Positions 7,655-16,389 of a DNA stretch of 64,000 bases are shown one piece after another. The stretch spans positions 1,562,001 to 1,626,000 of the forward strand of contig NZ_AP019700.1 in assembly GCF_006738645.1 (NCBI RefSeq), read 5' to 3'. Origin of the DNA: Stella humosa. Lineage in GTDB: Bacteria > Pseudomonadota > Alphaproteobacteria > ATCC43930 > Allostellaceae. The notes under the pieces are model-generated. The model saw only the letters and a program-made list of their open reading frames with translations. It made no database searches and was not told the DNA's origin. Numbering within the stretch: the first letter of the stretch is position 1; every line of letters begins with the position of its first letter. The translations under genes and the position numbers were made by a program.

Positions 7655-9346
7655 TTAGCGCATCAGCCGGCCGGGCAGTTCGCCCGTGTATTCGTCGTTC
7701 CGCAGCGTCTCCAGCCCGGACACGAAGGTGTGGCGATAGCCGCGCGCCTTCTGCAGCAGGCGCGAGCCGCCGGCCGGCAGGTCGTGCACGACCTCGGTCT
7801 TGCGTAGCGCCAGCCGCTCGAAGTCGATGATGTTGAGGTCGGCCTTCATGCCGGGTGCGATCACGCCGCGGTCGGTCAGGCCATAGACCCGCGCCGTGTC
7901 GAGGGTGTGCTTGCGGACGACGTATTCGAGCGGGAAGCGCCGCCCGCGGGTGCGGTCGCGCGCCCAGTAGGACAAGAGGTAGGTGGGGGCGCTGGCGTCG
8001 CAGATGAGGCCGACATGGGCGCCGCCATCGGCCACGCCGATCACGGATGCCTCGTCCGCCAGCATCTCGGCGATGACATCGGAGTTGCCGGCGCTGTAGT
8101 TCTCGAACGGATAGAGCAGCAGGGCATGGCCGCCCTCGGACAGCATCAGGTCGAGCGCCAGTTCCCACGGGTTGCGCTGCTGCCGGCGGGCCTGGGCCGC
8201 CACGCTGTTGGCGATATCGGGCTCCAGGTCGACGGGCTCGGTCAGCAGGGTCGCGCGCTCCAGCATGCGGGCCATGTTGCGCGCGTCGGCGGTGTCCGGC
8301 ACCTCGGCCACCAGTGCCCGGCGCAGTGCGGGGTCGGCCATGATGGCGCCAAACCGCTTGGTCGGATGGAGCCCGCGCAGGGCATTTTCCCACACCGGGT
8401 GGCCGGTGAAGGGGTTGATCGAGGTTTCCAGCCCCATCAGCATGCCGATCGGCCGGCAGCCGACCTGGGCGGTGACGTCGTGGCCCTCGGCGCGGGCGGC
8501 ATGGATCTGGTCCATCGTCTCGCGCCAAAGGCCGGGCGCCCGGTCGACCTGCACGATCAGCCACGACATCGGCTGGCCGGAAACCCGGCAGAAGCTGCGC
8601 AGGATCTCGAACTCGCCGGGACCGAAGTCGGAATTGACCTCGAAGACGCCCCGCCCGGCGCGCTTCATGGCGAGCGCCAGGGCATGCAGTTCCGGCTCGT
8701 CGGCCGACAGGCTGGGCGTCAGCGTGCCGTCGCTCGCCTTGTGCTTGATGGTGCGCGACGTGCTGAGCCCGAAGGCGCCGGCCCCAAGCGATTCCTCCAG
8801 CAGGCGCGCCATGGTCGCGGCCTCGGACTCGGTCGGGCGCTGGCTGTGGTCGAACCCGCGCTCGCCCATGACATAGAAGCGCAGCACGCCGTGCGGCATC
8901 AGCGCGCCGATGTCCATGGCGTAGGAACGTCCGCCCAGCACGTCGAGATATTCGGGGAAGGATTCCCAGTTGAAGGGCACGCCCTCGGACAGGACTGTGC
9001 CCGGGATGTCCTCGACCCCCTCCATCAGCCGGATCAGGTGGTCCTTCGACTCCGGCCGCATCGGCGCGAAGCCGACGCCGCAATTGCCGAAGACGGTGGT
9101 CGTCACCCCATGCAGCGAGGACGGCGACAGGTACGAATCCCAGGTCGCCTGCCCGTCATAGTGGGTGTGGATGTCGACGAAGCCGGGCGTCACCAGCAGG
9201 CCGTCGGCATCGACCGTGCGGCGCGCCACGCCCGACACGCGCCCGACCTCGACGATGCGGCCGTCGGTCACCGCCACGTCGGCCGTGCGGCCGGCAGCAC
9301 CGGTGCCGTCGACGAGGGTGCCGCCGCGGACGAGCAGATCGAACAT
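7655..9346 (-). CDS. N-acyl-D-amino-acid deacylase / D-aminoacylase family amidohydrolase
   Basis: This 563-residue metal-dependent amidohydrolase starts with [15 protein letters not shown] and has the metal-binding DIHTHYDGQ motif at about 60-67. [16 protein letters not shown] follows, which is typical of D-aminoacylases and dihydroorotase-like enzymes. Late motifs include [10 protein letters not shown] (metal-binding Asp region) and [16 protein letters not shown]. These enzymes hydrolyse N-acyl-D-amino acids or related N-acyl compounds in the cytoplasm. The start at 9346 was chosen over a longer frame because AAGGAGTT lies at ribosome-binding distance and the MFDLLVRGG start is standard. 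It sits near two amidases, an asparaginase and a peptide-type transporter, consistent with use of amide-linked nitrogen. Confidence 0.85.
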   Translation of the reverse strand: MFDLLVRGGTLVDGTGAAGRTADVAVTDGRIVEVGRVSGVARRTVDADGLLVTPGFVDIHTHYDGQATWDSYLSPSSLHGVTTTVFGNCGVGFAPMRPESKDHLIRLMEGVEDIPGTVLSEGVPFNWESFPEYLDVLGGRSYAMDIGALMPHGVLRFYVMGERGFDHSQRPTESEAATMARLLEESLGAGAFGLSTSRTIKHKASDGTLTPSLSADEPELHALALAMKRAGRGVFEVNSDFGPGEFEILRSFCRVSGQPMSWLIVQVDRAPGLWRETMDQIHAARAEGHDVTAQVGCRPIGMLMGLETSINPFTGHPVWENALRGLHPTKRFGAIMADPALRRALVAEVPDTADARNMARMLERATLLTEPVDLEPDIANSVAAQARRQQRNPWELALDLMLSEGGHALLLYPFENYSAGNSDVIAEMLADEASVIGVADGGAHVGLICDASAPTYLLSYWARDRTRGRRFPLEYVVRKHTLDTARVYGLTDRGVIAPGMKADLNIIDFERLALRKTEVVHDLPAGGSRLLQKARGYRHTFVSGLETLRNDEYTGELPGRLMR

Positions 9347-9511
9347 GCTGAACTCCTTTGCTGCCCCCCGGGCGACCTTGGGCCCGAGCATAGCGATTGG
9401 AAGGCGCGGCTCGTCAAGGGCGGGTCGCCATCAGAACGGCGGCGCCTTCTGCCCGCCCGCGGTTCGTGATAATCAGGCGGTCCAGCCGCCGATCCTCTCA
9501 GGGATGCCGCC

Positions 9512-9922
9512 ATGATCCAGGTGATCCGATATGTACCGCTGCTCGCCTTCGTCGTGGTGGCCTACAACATCGTGGCCGCGATCGGGGTCGAGCTGCTGGA
9601 CAGCACGCTCTTCAGCATCGGCCTGTTGTCCGGGTCGCCCTTCACCTTCCAGGTGAAGGACGCGCTGATGCTGGCCGGGCTGCTGCTGCTGTATGGCGAG
9701 CTGAGCAAGGCCACGCGGACCACCACCGTGTCCATCGCCGACCACACGCTGTCGCTGGGCCTGCTGCTCGTCTGCCTGGTGGAGCTGATCGTGGTGCCGT
9801 TCGCCGGTACCTCGACCTTCTTCCTGCTGACGGTCATGACCCTGATCGACGTGATCGCCGGCTTCACCATCACCATCAGCGGCGCCCGTCGCGACCTGAC
9901 CGCGATCCCGCCCGTCCAGTAA
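9512..9922 (+). CDS. Small four-helix integral membrane protein of unknown function
   Basis: This 136-residue protein is strongly hydrophobic, with about four membrane segments: near residues 7-27, 48-64, 79-98 and 103-120. A TFQVKDALMLAGLLLLYGELSKATR segment contains the only charged loop of note. The layout is somewhat like PsiE-type membrane proteins, but I cannot assign it firmly. A 165-bp divergent region separates it from the deacylase gene, and it lies 60 bp upstream of the Opp/Dpp ATPase, so it may be cotranscribed with the transporter genes. Confidence 0.65.
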   Translation: MIQVIRYVPLLAFVVVAYNIVAAIGVELLDSTLFSIGLLSGSPFTFQVKDALMLAGLLLLYGELSKATRTTTVSIADHTLSLGLLLVCLVELIVVPFAGTSTFFLLTVMTLIDVIAGFTITISGARRDLTAIPPVQ

Positions 9923-9982
9923 AGCTGATCCTGGCACGCGCCTTGCCTCGTCCCCTGGCAGACAGCCAGGAGGGCGGGCGGG

Positions 9983-11020
<1,038 letters not shown>

Positions 11021-11032
11021 AGGGGGGCGGGG

Positions 11033-12007
11033 ATGACCACGCTGCTGTCGATCCGCGACCTGCATGTCCGCTTCGAAGGGCGCGACCGCACCGTCCATGC
11101 CGTGAACGGCATCAATTTCGACCTGGCGGCGGGCGAGGTGCTGGGCATCCTCGGCGAGTCCGGATCGGGCAAGAGCGTCACCCTGCGGGCCATCCTGGGC
11201 CTGCTGCCGCCGCGGCGCACGCGCTACCAGGGCCAGATCCTGTTCGAGGGCAAGGAACTGCTGGGCCTGCCCGACGCGGCCTTCTCGCGCCTGCGTGGCA
11301 AGAGCATCTCGATGATCTTCCAGGAGCCGGCGACCAGCTTCGACCCGGTCTATACCGTCGGCCGCCAGATCGCCGAGACGATCATCCGCCACGAGGGCGT
11401 CGGCGAGGCGGCCGCCATGGCGCGCGCCAAGGAACTGCTGGAGCTGGTGCGCATTCCATCGGCGGCGGAGCGCCTGCGCGCCTATCCGCACGAGATGTCG
11501 GGGGGCATGCGCCAGCGGGCGATGATCGCGCTGGCGCTCGCCTGCCGACCCAAGCTGCTGCTGGCCGACGAGCCGACGACGGCACTCGACGCCACGGTGC
11601 AGATCCAGGTCCTGCTGCTGCTGGCGCAGTTGCAGAAGGACCTCGGGCTGGGGGTGATCTTCGTTACCCACGATGTCGGCGTGGCGGTCGAGGTGTCGTC
11701 GCGCCTGGCGGTCATGTATGCCGGCCGGGTGGTGGAGACGGGGCCGCTGGCCGACATCGTCCGCCGGCCGGTCCACCCCTACACGCAAGGGCTGCTTGCC
11801 TCGACCGTGCATGGGTCGATGCGCGGGCGCCGGCTGGATGCCATCCCGGGTGCCCCGCCAGCGCTGGCGACCGCGCCGGTCGGCTGTTCCTTCGCGCCGC
11901 GCTGCCGCCATGCCCAGGCCGAATGCGACCAGCCGCCGCCCGAGCACCGCTTCGGCAGCGGCCGGATGGCGCGCTGCGTCCTGGCGGCGGAGCGTGCGGC
12001 GGCGTGA
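11033..12007 (+). CDS. Oligopeptide/dipeptide ABC transporter ATPase (DppD/OppD-like)
   Basis: This 324-residue second ATPase of the pair has Walker A GESGSGKSV, Q-loop MIFQEPATSFDP, signature MSGGMRQR, Walker B LLLADEPTTALD and VTHDVGV. The C-terminal oligopeptide extension includes GCSFAPRCRHAQAECD. It should form a heterodimer with the preceding ATPase in the inner membrane complex. The start follows an AAGGGGGGCGGGG purine run. The usual order in dpp operons is D then F; here it is F then D. Partner permeases are probably those of the minus-strand amidase operon, an inference from the lack of other candidates in the window. Confidence 0.9.
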   Translation: MTTLLSIRDLHVRFEGRDRTVHAVNGINFDLAAGEVLGILGESGSGKSVTLRAILGLLPPRRTRYQGQILFEGKELLGLPDAAFSRLRGKSISMIFQEPATSFDPVYTVGRQIAETIIRHEGVGEAAAMARAKELLELVRIPSAAERLRAYPHEMSGGMRQRAMIALALACRPKLLLADEPTTALDATVQIQVLLLLAQLQKDLGLGVIFVTHDVGVAVEVSSRLAVMYAGRVVETGPLADIVRRPVHPYTQGLLASTVHGSMRGRRLDAIPGAPPALATAPVGCSFAPRCRHAQAECDQPPPEHRFGSGRMARCVLAAERAAA

Positions 12008-12095
12008 CGGCGTAGCGACGGGGGTTCCGTTCCGCCGCCGCGGTCGGTAGGCATGGCGGGCGGCCGGGCCGGCCGCCTCCAGGGGATATCCGCCG

Positions 12096-12485
12096 ATGAA
12101 GCCGATCGACCATGCCGATGCCACGCCCGAGGTGCAGGCCGTCTATGACGACATCCAGCAGACCCGCGGCGTGCCCGACGTCAACAATTTCTGGAAGATG
12201 GCGGCCAACCACCCGGCCACCCTGCGCCGCACCTGGGACAGCCTGAAGGAGGTGATGGCGCCGGGCGCGGTCGACGTGCTGACCAAGGAGATGATCTTCC
12301 TGGCCGTCAGCATCACCAACGGCTGCACCTATTGCATCCGCTCGCACGAGGCGGCCGCCCGCAAGGCCGGGATGAGCGATGCCCAGCATGGCGAGCTGCT
12401 GGCAGTCGTCGGCATGGCGAACGAGACAAACCGCCTCGCGAACGGTTATCAGGTGCCGGTCGACGCGGCGCTGCTCGATCGCTAG
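12096..12485 (+). CDS. Carboxymuconolactone decarboxylase-like (AhpD-type) protein
   Basis: This 129-residue alpha-helical protein carries CTYCIRSHEAAARKAG, the CxxC-x3-H motif of AhpD-type peroxidase-linked disulfide reductases, followed by a typical MSDAQHGELLAVV helix. Members of this family can reduce peroxides or act as thiol reductants; decarboxylase activity is not implied by the CxxC subgroup. It lies 88 bp after the DppD-like gene and 43 bp before a flavin oxidoreductase, so a redox pair with the latter is possible. The precise role is unknown. Confidence 0.82.
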   Translation: MKPIDHADATPEVQAVYDDIQQTRGVPDVNNFWKMAANHPATLRRTWDSLKEVMAPGAVDVLTKEMIFLAVSITNGCTYCIRSHEAAARKAGMSDAQHGELLAVVGMANETNRLANGYQVPVDAALLDR

Positions 12486-12528
12486 CCCGCGTCGCCATCC
12501 GTAGCGACAGCCAAGGCAAGCCAGCATC

Positions 12529-13908
12529 ATGACGGTCGCCAGACCGGCGGCCGAACGCGCCGCCACGCCAGGGAACGGGGCCACACGCCGGCCCGGCCGA
12601 ATCGCCACCGTGTCGCCCGGCTGGTGGGTGGTGCTGGGGGCGCTGCTGGTCACCACCGGCCTGTGGGCGGTGGGCCGCGCCGGCATGGCCGACGACGGCC
12701 CGCTGTGGCCCTGGCGCGGCCCCGGCATGCTGGTCGCCGCCTGGGCGATCACGCTGCTGGCCGTCATCCTGCTGGCGACGGCGCGCAGCCGCATGATCGA
12801 GCCGATGTTCGGCGGGCTGGACCGCGCGGTGCGCCTGCACCGTCGCCTCGGGCCGATCGCGGTCTCGCTCATCGTCGCCCATGTCGCCTTCTACATCCCG
12901 CCCACCATCCAGATGGGCGCGTCGATCGGCGATCTGGTGGTGCCGTTCTGGTCGCCCGACGCGCGCACCTTCGATGCCATCGTCCTCTACGCCCTGCTGG
13001 CCTGGACGGCGCTCGCCTACACCAGGCGCCTGCGCTACGAGGGCTGGCTGTCGCTCCATGGCTTCATGGGGCCGATCTTCCTCGGCGCGTCGGCCCATTC
13101 GCTGCTCGAAGGCTCCACCATCCTCGCCTTCGAGCCGCTGCGCTTCTGGATGTGGCTGCTGGTCCTGGTGGGGATGGCAAGCTGGGCCTATCGCGTCGTC
13201 TTCCATCGCTGGCTGGCGCCGCGCTTCCGCTACAAGGTTGAGCGTGTCGAGCCGCGATCGGGCGACACCATCGACCTGGTGCTGCGTCCGCGCGACCGGC
13301 GGATGATCTATGAGCCCGGCACCTTCGTCTTCATCCGCCGCCCGGGCGACGCTGCGACCGGGGGCGAGCTGCACCCGTTCTCGATCTCGTCCTCGCCGGC
13401 CGAGCGCAACCTGCGGCTGTCGGTACGCATGCTGGGCGACTTCACCCGGTCGCTGGCGAGCCTGCCGGCGGGGGAGCCGATCGAGGTCTTCGGCCCCTTC
13501 GGCAGCTTCACCCCGCACCGCTATGCGGGATATCGCCGGCTGGTCTGCCTGGGCGCCGGCATCGGCATCACGCCCTTCCTCGGCATGCTGCGCTTCGAGA
13601 TGACCAACGACGACTTCCGCCGCATCTGGCTGTGGTACGTCGTGCGCGACGCCGAAAATGCCCCCTACGACGCCGAGATCCGCGACGGCGTGCTGAAGGC
13701 GGACTCCTGGATCGACTACGACCTGTGGATCACGCCGGACCGCGGCCGGCTGACGGCGGCCCAGGTGATGGCCGCCGTTCACCCGCTCGACGACTATGCC
13801 GTCATGCTGTGTGGCCGGCCGGAGTTCGTGGGCGACATGGTCCGGCAGTTCCTGGCCGCCGGCCTGCCGCGCGAGCGGCTGATCTGGGAGGATTTCCGGT
13901 TCAATTGA
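12529..13908 (+). CDS. Ferric-reductase-like membrane flavocytochrome/oxidoreductase
   Basis: This 459-residue protein has about six membrane segments (residues 25-225) in a ferric reductase-like arrangement, with candidate heme histidines in RLHRRLGP, IVAHVAFYI, SLHGFMGP and SAHSLL. A cytosolic FAD-binding FR-type domain follows: PGTFVFIRRPG, then HPFSISSSP. The NAD(P)-binding domain has CLGAGIGITPFLGML and ends with VMLCGRPEFV and WEDFRFN. It should carry electrons from NAD(P)H through FAD and heme across the inner membrane. The acceptor is unknown. It follows the AhpD-like gene. Confidence 0.85.
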   Translation: MTVARPAAERAATPGNGATRRPGRIATVSPGWWVVLGALLVTTGLWAVGRAGMADDGPLWPWRGPGMLVAAWAITLLAVILLATARSRMIEPMFGGLDRAVRLHRRLGPIAVSLIVAHVAFYIPPTIQMGASIGDLVVPFWSPDARTFDAIVLYALLAWTALAYTRRLRYEGWLSLHGFMGPIFLGASAHSLLEGSTILAFEPLRFWMWLLVLVGMASWAYRVVFHRWLAPRFRYKVERVEPRSGDTIDLVLRPRDRRMIYEPGTFVFIRRPGDAATGGELHPFSISSSPAERNLRLSVRMLGDFTRSLASLPAGEPIEVFGPFGSFTPHRYAGYRRLVCLGAGIGITPFLGMLRFEMTNDDFRRIWLWYVVRDAENAPYDAEIRDGVLKADSWIDYDLWITPDRGRLTAAQVMAAVHPLDDYAVMLCGRPEFVGDMVRQFLAAGLPRERLIWEDFRFN

Positions 13909-13931
13909 CGAACGGGTTGCAGATTCCCAGA

Positions 13932-13982
13932 ATGATCCATAAATAGATCGCAAAGCCGACCCATGAACTGTTTACGGATCAT
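13932..13982. promoter_or_regulatory. Probable HipB operator (imperfect inverted repeat)
   Basis: Upstream of the hipB-like gene, ATGATCCATAAA (13932-13943) and TTTACGGATCAT (13971-13982) form inverted arms with one mismatch in 12. The core GATCC/GGATC halves resemble the TATCC/GGATA halves reported for HipB operators. Placement immediately before the ATG at 13994 fits autorepression. Confidence 0.5.
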
Positions 13983-13993
13983 GCGCGCCGACA

Positions 13994-14332
13994 ATGACGA
14001 AGCTCGCGAACCGCGCCTATTCCCGCTACGCCGGTGACGCCGGAGTGTTGCTGGGCCAGTTGATCCGCCGGGCCCGGCTCGAGCGGAATATGACGGCTGC
14101 GGAACTGGCCGAGCGCGCGGGCCTTTCGAGAGGCCTGGTCCAGCGCATCGAGAAGGGCGATCCGGGCTGTGCCATCGGGGCCGTCTTCGAGACGGCCGCC
14201 ATCGTGGGCGTGCGCCTGTTCGACACAGACCAGGCCGGACTGGCGGCGACCATCGATACCAACCGGACGATCCTCGCCCTGATGCCGCGCTCCGTACGCG
14301 CCCCGCGGATCGAGGCCGATGACGATTTCTGA
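13994..14332 (+). CDS. hipB: HipB-like XRE antitoxin/repressor, orphaned
   Basis: This 112-residue protein has an XRE-type helix-turn-helix at about 17-75: LGQLIRRARLERNMTAAELAERAGLS then RGLVQRIEKGD. The tail ends SVRAPRIEADDDF, characteristic of HipB proteins encoded directly ahead of hipA. HipB normally represses the operon and neutralises the HipA kinase. Here the following hipA frame stops after 40 codons, so the antitoxin appears intact while its toxin is gone. It may survive as a regulator or anti-addiction gene against other HipA toxins. Confidence 0.82.
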   Translation: MTKLANRAYSRYAGDAGVLLGQLIRRARLERNMTAAELAERAGLSRGLVQRIEKGDPGCAIGAVFETAAIVGVRLFDTDQAGLAATIDTNRTILALMPRSVRAPRIEADDDF

Positions 14333-14441
14333 GGCTGGCGCCAGATCCGAAGATCGCCCCAGCGAAGCGTATGTCTGGGTCTGGCTTCCCGGCCAGGTCT
14401 GCCCCGTCGTTGCGGGCCGTCTCCAAGCGGCCGATGGTTAG
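14319..14441 (+). pseudogene. hipA: Remnant of hipA toxin kinase (N-terminal 40 codons only)
   Basis: An ATG overlaps the end of hipB (ATGACGATTTCTGA), the usual hipBA coupling. Its frame reads a short leader and then EAYVWVWLPGQVCPVVAGRL, the conserved N-terminal strand pattern of HipA, up to QAADG and a TAG stop at 14439-14441. The rest of HipA, including the kinase core, cannot be found downstream; the sequence is AT-richer and lacks HipA motifs. The toxin has been lost by truncation or replacement. Confidence 0.7.
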
Positions 14442-14584
14442 CGTGTCTTTATCTGAATCGCAATTTCTTCAAGACAAGTACCGCCGCCGAACCGTATTTC
14501 CCCAAAATCGGCCGCGATCTGCGCCTCCGATACCTACCCAACCTTGGCGTAGTCGCGAAATTGCGAGTCAGGAACGCGTATCCC

Positions 14585-14887
14585 TCAATTGCAGCTCGTC
14601 ATAGTCCCGATTGTGGAACAGTTCACGATCCTGCCGCTCGGCATCCGATACGAGGAGAATGACGTGTTGTTCGCTGGAGGGGTTTGCATCATCTGCGATC
14701 CCATTCGCATCATTGATGCACTTCGCCTCTGCTGCACTTGCTCATCGGCGATATTAACCTGAAGTTGGCAGTTTGCATGCGCCGTCGTCCCAGGCTGGAA
14801 GCCGTAGGAAGAGCATTGATCCGCAGTCGACATCCGCGATCCGCAGGCGGCGACTGTCAACAGTCCCAACACTATTAGTCTCCGCAT
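14585..14887 (-). CDS. Small hypothetical lipoprotein
   Basis: This 100-residue protein has a short signal peptide with lipobox (MRRLIVLGLLTVAAC, cysteine at 15), so it should be lipid-anchored. The mature part has QCSSYGFQPGTTAHANCQLQV, a two-cysteine pattern with YGF.PGT seen in other small periplasmic proteins of unknown function. The tail is serine- and methionine-rich with two further cysteines. It sits between the hip remnant and an empty low-GC stretch. Function unknown. Confidence 0.6.
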   Translation of the reverse strand: MRRLIVLGLLTVAACGSRMSTADQCSSYGFQPGTTAHANCQLQVNIADEQVQQRRSASMMRMGSQMMQTPPANNTSFSSYRMPSGRIVNCSTIGTMTSCN

Positions 14888-15322
14888 TAGAATCCTCCCT
14901 GACGCTGAGCGTAGCGCCTACGCACGGAATAGGCGAGACGCTAGGAGGTCTCACGTCGACCGAGTCGGCCGCGGTAGGGTGACGCTTACCGGTCCCGCAT
15001 CCGGCGGGGCGGAGGCTTTCCTACCTTGATCAATGGGAGAATGTTTGTGCCGAACAAAGCTATGCAGGCCGACCCTAGCCTCCGCCAGACGCTGATGCGT
15101 TCAAAGGCCCAGCAGAGCCAGAACGCGTCGGCTTTTGGGGGCATCGCTGCTCGTCGAGATATACCGGATCCTAGTTTTTTCGTGGTGTCCCGGACGTTCG
15201 AAGCGGCCTCACGATGCTCAAGCGTAGGTGACTGACAAAACGCCCGCACGGGCTGGATGGGGCGCCGATAAATGAGCCGGCGTCCGTTGGCAACCGACCA
15301 TTGGTATGACACTCGGAGTTTC
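14888..15322. other. Gene-poor, lower-GC stretch
   Basis: About 430 bases without a convincing gene. Both strands have open frames (plus 15026-15235, minus 14986-15312), but neither shows homology I recognise or a good ribosome site. The plus-strand reading begins FVPNKAMQAD, reminiscent of short spurious peptides that arise from dispersed repeats in proteobacterial genomes. It may be a repeat or mobile-element remnant. Confidence 0.35.
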
Positions 15323-15342
15323 CTGGCGGCGTTTGCCGCCAG
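15323..15342. terminator. Perfect 8-bp hairpin
   Basis: CTGGCGGC and GCCGCCAG are separated by GTTT. It lies downstream of the asparaginase stop in a region with no gene, and could act as a second, backup terminator for the minus-strand operon. There is no clear U-tract. Confidence 0.35.
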
Positions 15343-15370
15343 CTCCTCAATCCCTATGCATTCGAGGGGG

Positions 15371-15392
15371 GCGCCGCCGGAACTGGCGGCGC
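15371..15392 (-). terminator. Hairpin terminator after the amidase/asparaginase operon
   Basis: GCGCCGCC and GGCGGCGC form a perfect 8-bp stem with a 6-base loop, 8 bases beyond the asparaginase stop codon. It is the natural end of the long minus-strand operon. A T-run is missing, so termination may need Rho or the second hairpin. Confidence 0.5.
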
Positions 15393-15399
15393 TGCTGCC

Positions 15400-16389
15400 T
15401 CAATAGCGGTCGAACATCGCCTGCAACCGCTCCGGCTCGCTCGTCACCGTCAGGCCCAGCATCAGCAGGATGCGGGCCTTCTGCGGCGACAGGGTGTCGG
15501 CCGCCAGCCAGCCGCGATTGCGCAGGCCGGCACGCGGGACGACGCGGCCGCTCATGGAGCGGGTGGACATGATGACGGGGATGCCGGCGGCGGCCGCCCG
15601 GTCGAGCGGTTCGCGCTGGCGTGGCGCCACCATGCCGGGGGCGAGGCCGGCCAGGACCAGGCCCCGGGCGCCGGCCGCCAGGTAGGCCTCGATCGCCACC
15701 GCGTCAGCCCCGGCATAGCTGGAGACGATGTCGACGCGGGGCAGGGTGGCCGCGCCCTCGACCGAGAACTCGGTGTCCGGTGCATGGGCGCGCGTCGGCT
15801 TGCGGTAGAACAGCACGCGGTCGGGATCGGCATAGCCCAGCAGGCCGAAATCGGGCGTGCGGAAGGTCTGGACGCGCAGGATCGAGGTCTTGGTGACGTC
15901 GCGGGCGGACTGGATCTCGTCGTTGAGGACGACCAGGACGCCCATGCCGCGGGCCTCGGCGCTGCCGGCGACGCGCACGGCGTTGCGCAGGTTGGCGCCG
16001 GCATCGCTGCCGAAGGCCGAGGCCGGGCGCTGGGCGCCGACCAGCACGACCGGGATGTCGAGCTTCAGCGCCAGGTGCAGGAAATAGGCGGTCTCCTCCA
16101 GCGTCGAGGTGCCGTGGGTCAGCACGATGCCGTCCAGGCCGGGATGCCGGCCGGGCAGGGCGTGCAGCAGGGCCAGCAGCTCCAGCCAGTCCGGCACGTC
16201 GATGTCCGGGCTGCCGATGGCGCGCCAGGTGACCGGGATGACCTCGCCCGCGGCCGCCACCTCGGGGAACCGCTCCAGCAGGCCGGCGGGGTCGAGCTTC
16301 TGCCCGGTGTCGCCATAATCGACATAGTCGAGCGACCCATGGCCCAGCGACGAGATGGTGCCGCCGCTGCCGACGATGCAGACCTTCAC
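15400..16389 (-). CDS. L-asparaginase-family amidohydrolase
   Basis: This 329-residue protein begins with GSGGTISS, with nucleophile candidate T11. The second threonine motif is THGTSTLEETA (T94). Classical asparaginases have THGTDT, so the substrate-binding aspartate is serine here (S95). The lysine is kept in DVTKTSILR. The enzyme probably hydrolyses an amide, perhaps not asparagine itself. No signal peptide is seen. It starts with GTG overlapping the amidase stop (GTGA), so it is translated with it as the last gene of the operon. Placement behind a peptide-type importer and an amidase suggests release of ammonia from an imported amide. Confidence 0.85.
   Translation of the reverse strand: MKVCIVGSGGTISSLGHGSLDYVDYGDTGQKLDPAGLLERFPEVAAAGEVIPVTWRAIGSPDIDVPDWLELLALLHALPGRHPGLDGIVLTHGTSTLEETAYFLHLALKLDIPVVLVGAQRPASAFGSDAGANLRNAVRVAGSAEARGMGVLVVLNDEIQSARDVTKTSILRVQTFRTPDFGLLGYADPDRVLFYRKPTRAHAPDTEFSVEGAATLPRVDIVSSYAGADAVAIEAYLAAGARGLVLAGLAPGMVAPRQREPLDRAAAAGIPVIMSTRSMSGRVVPRAGLRNRGWLAADTLSPQKARILLMLGLTVTSEPERLQAMFDRY

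Noticed and set aside
14986-15312. 108-codon minus-strand frame and a 69-codon plus-strand frame in the same place
   Set aside because: Neither has motifs or a ribosome site; more likely a repeat or decayed sequence.
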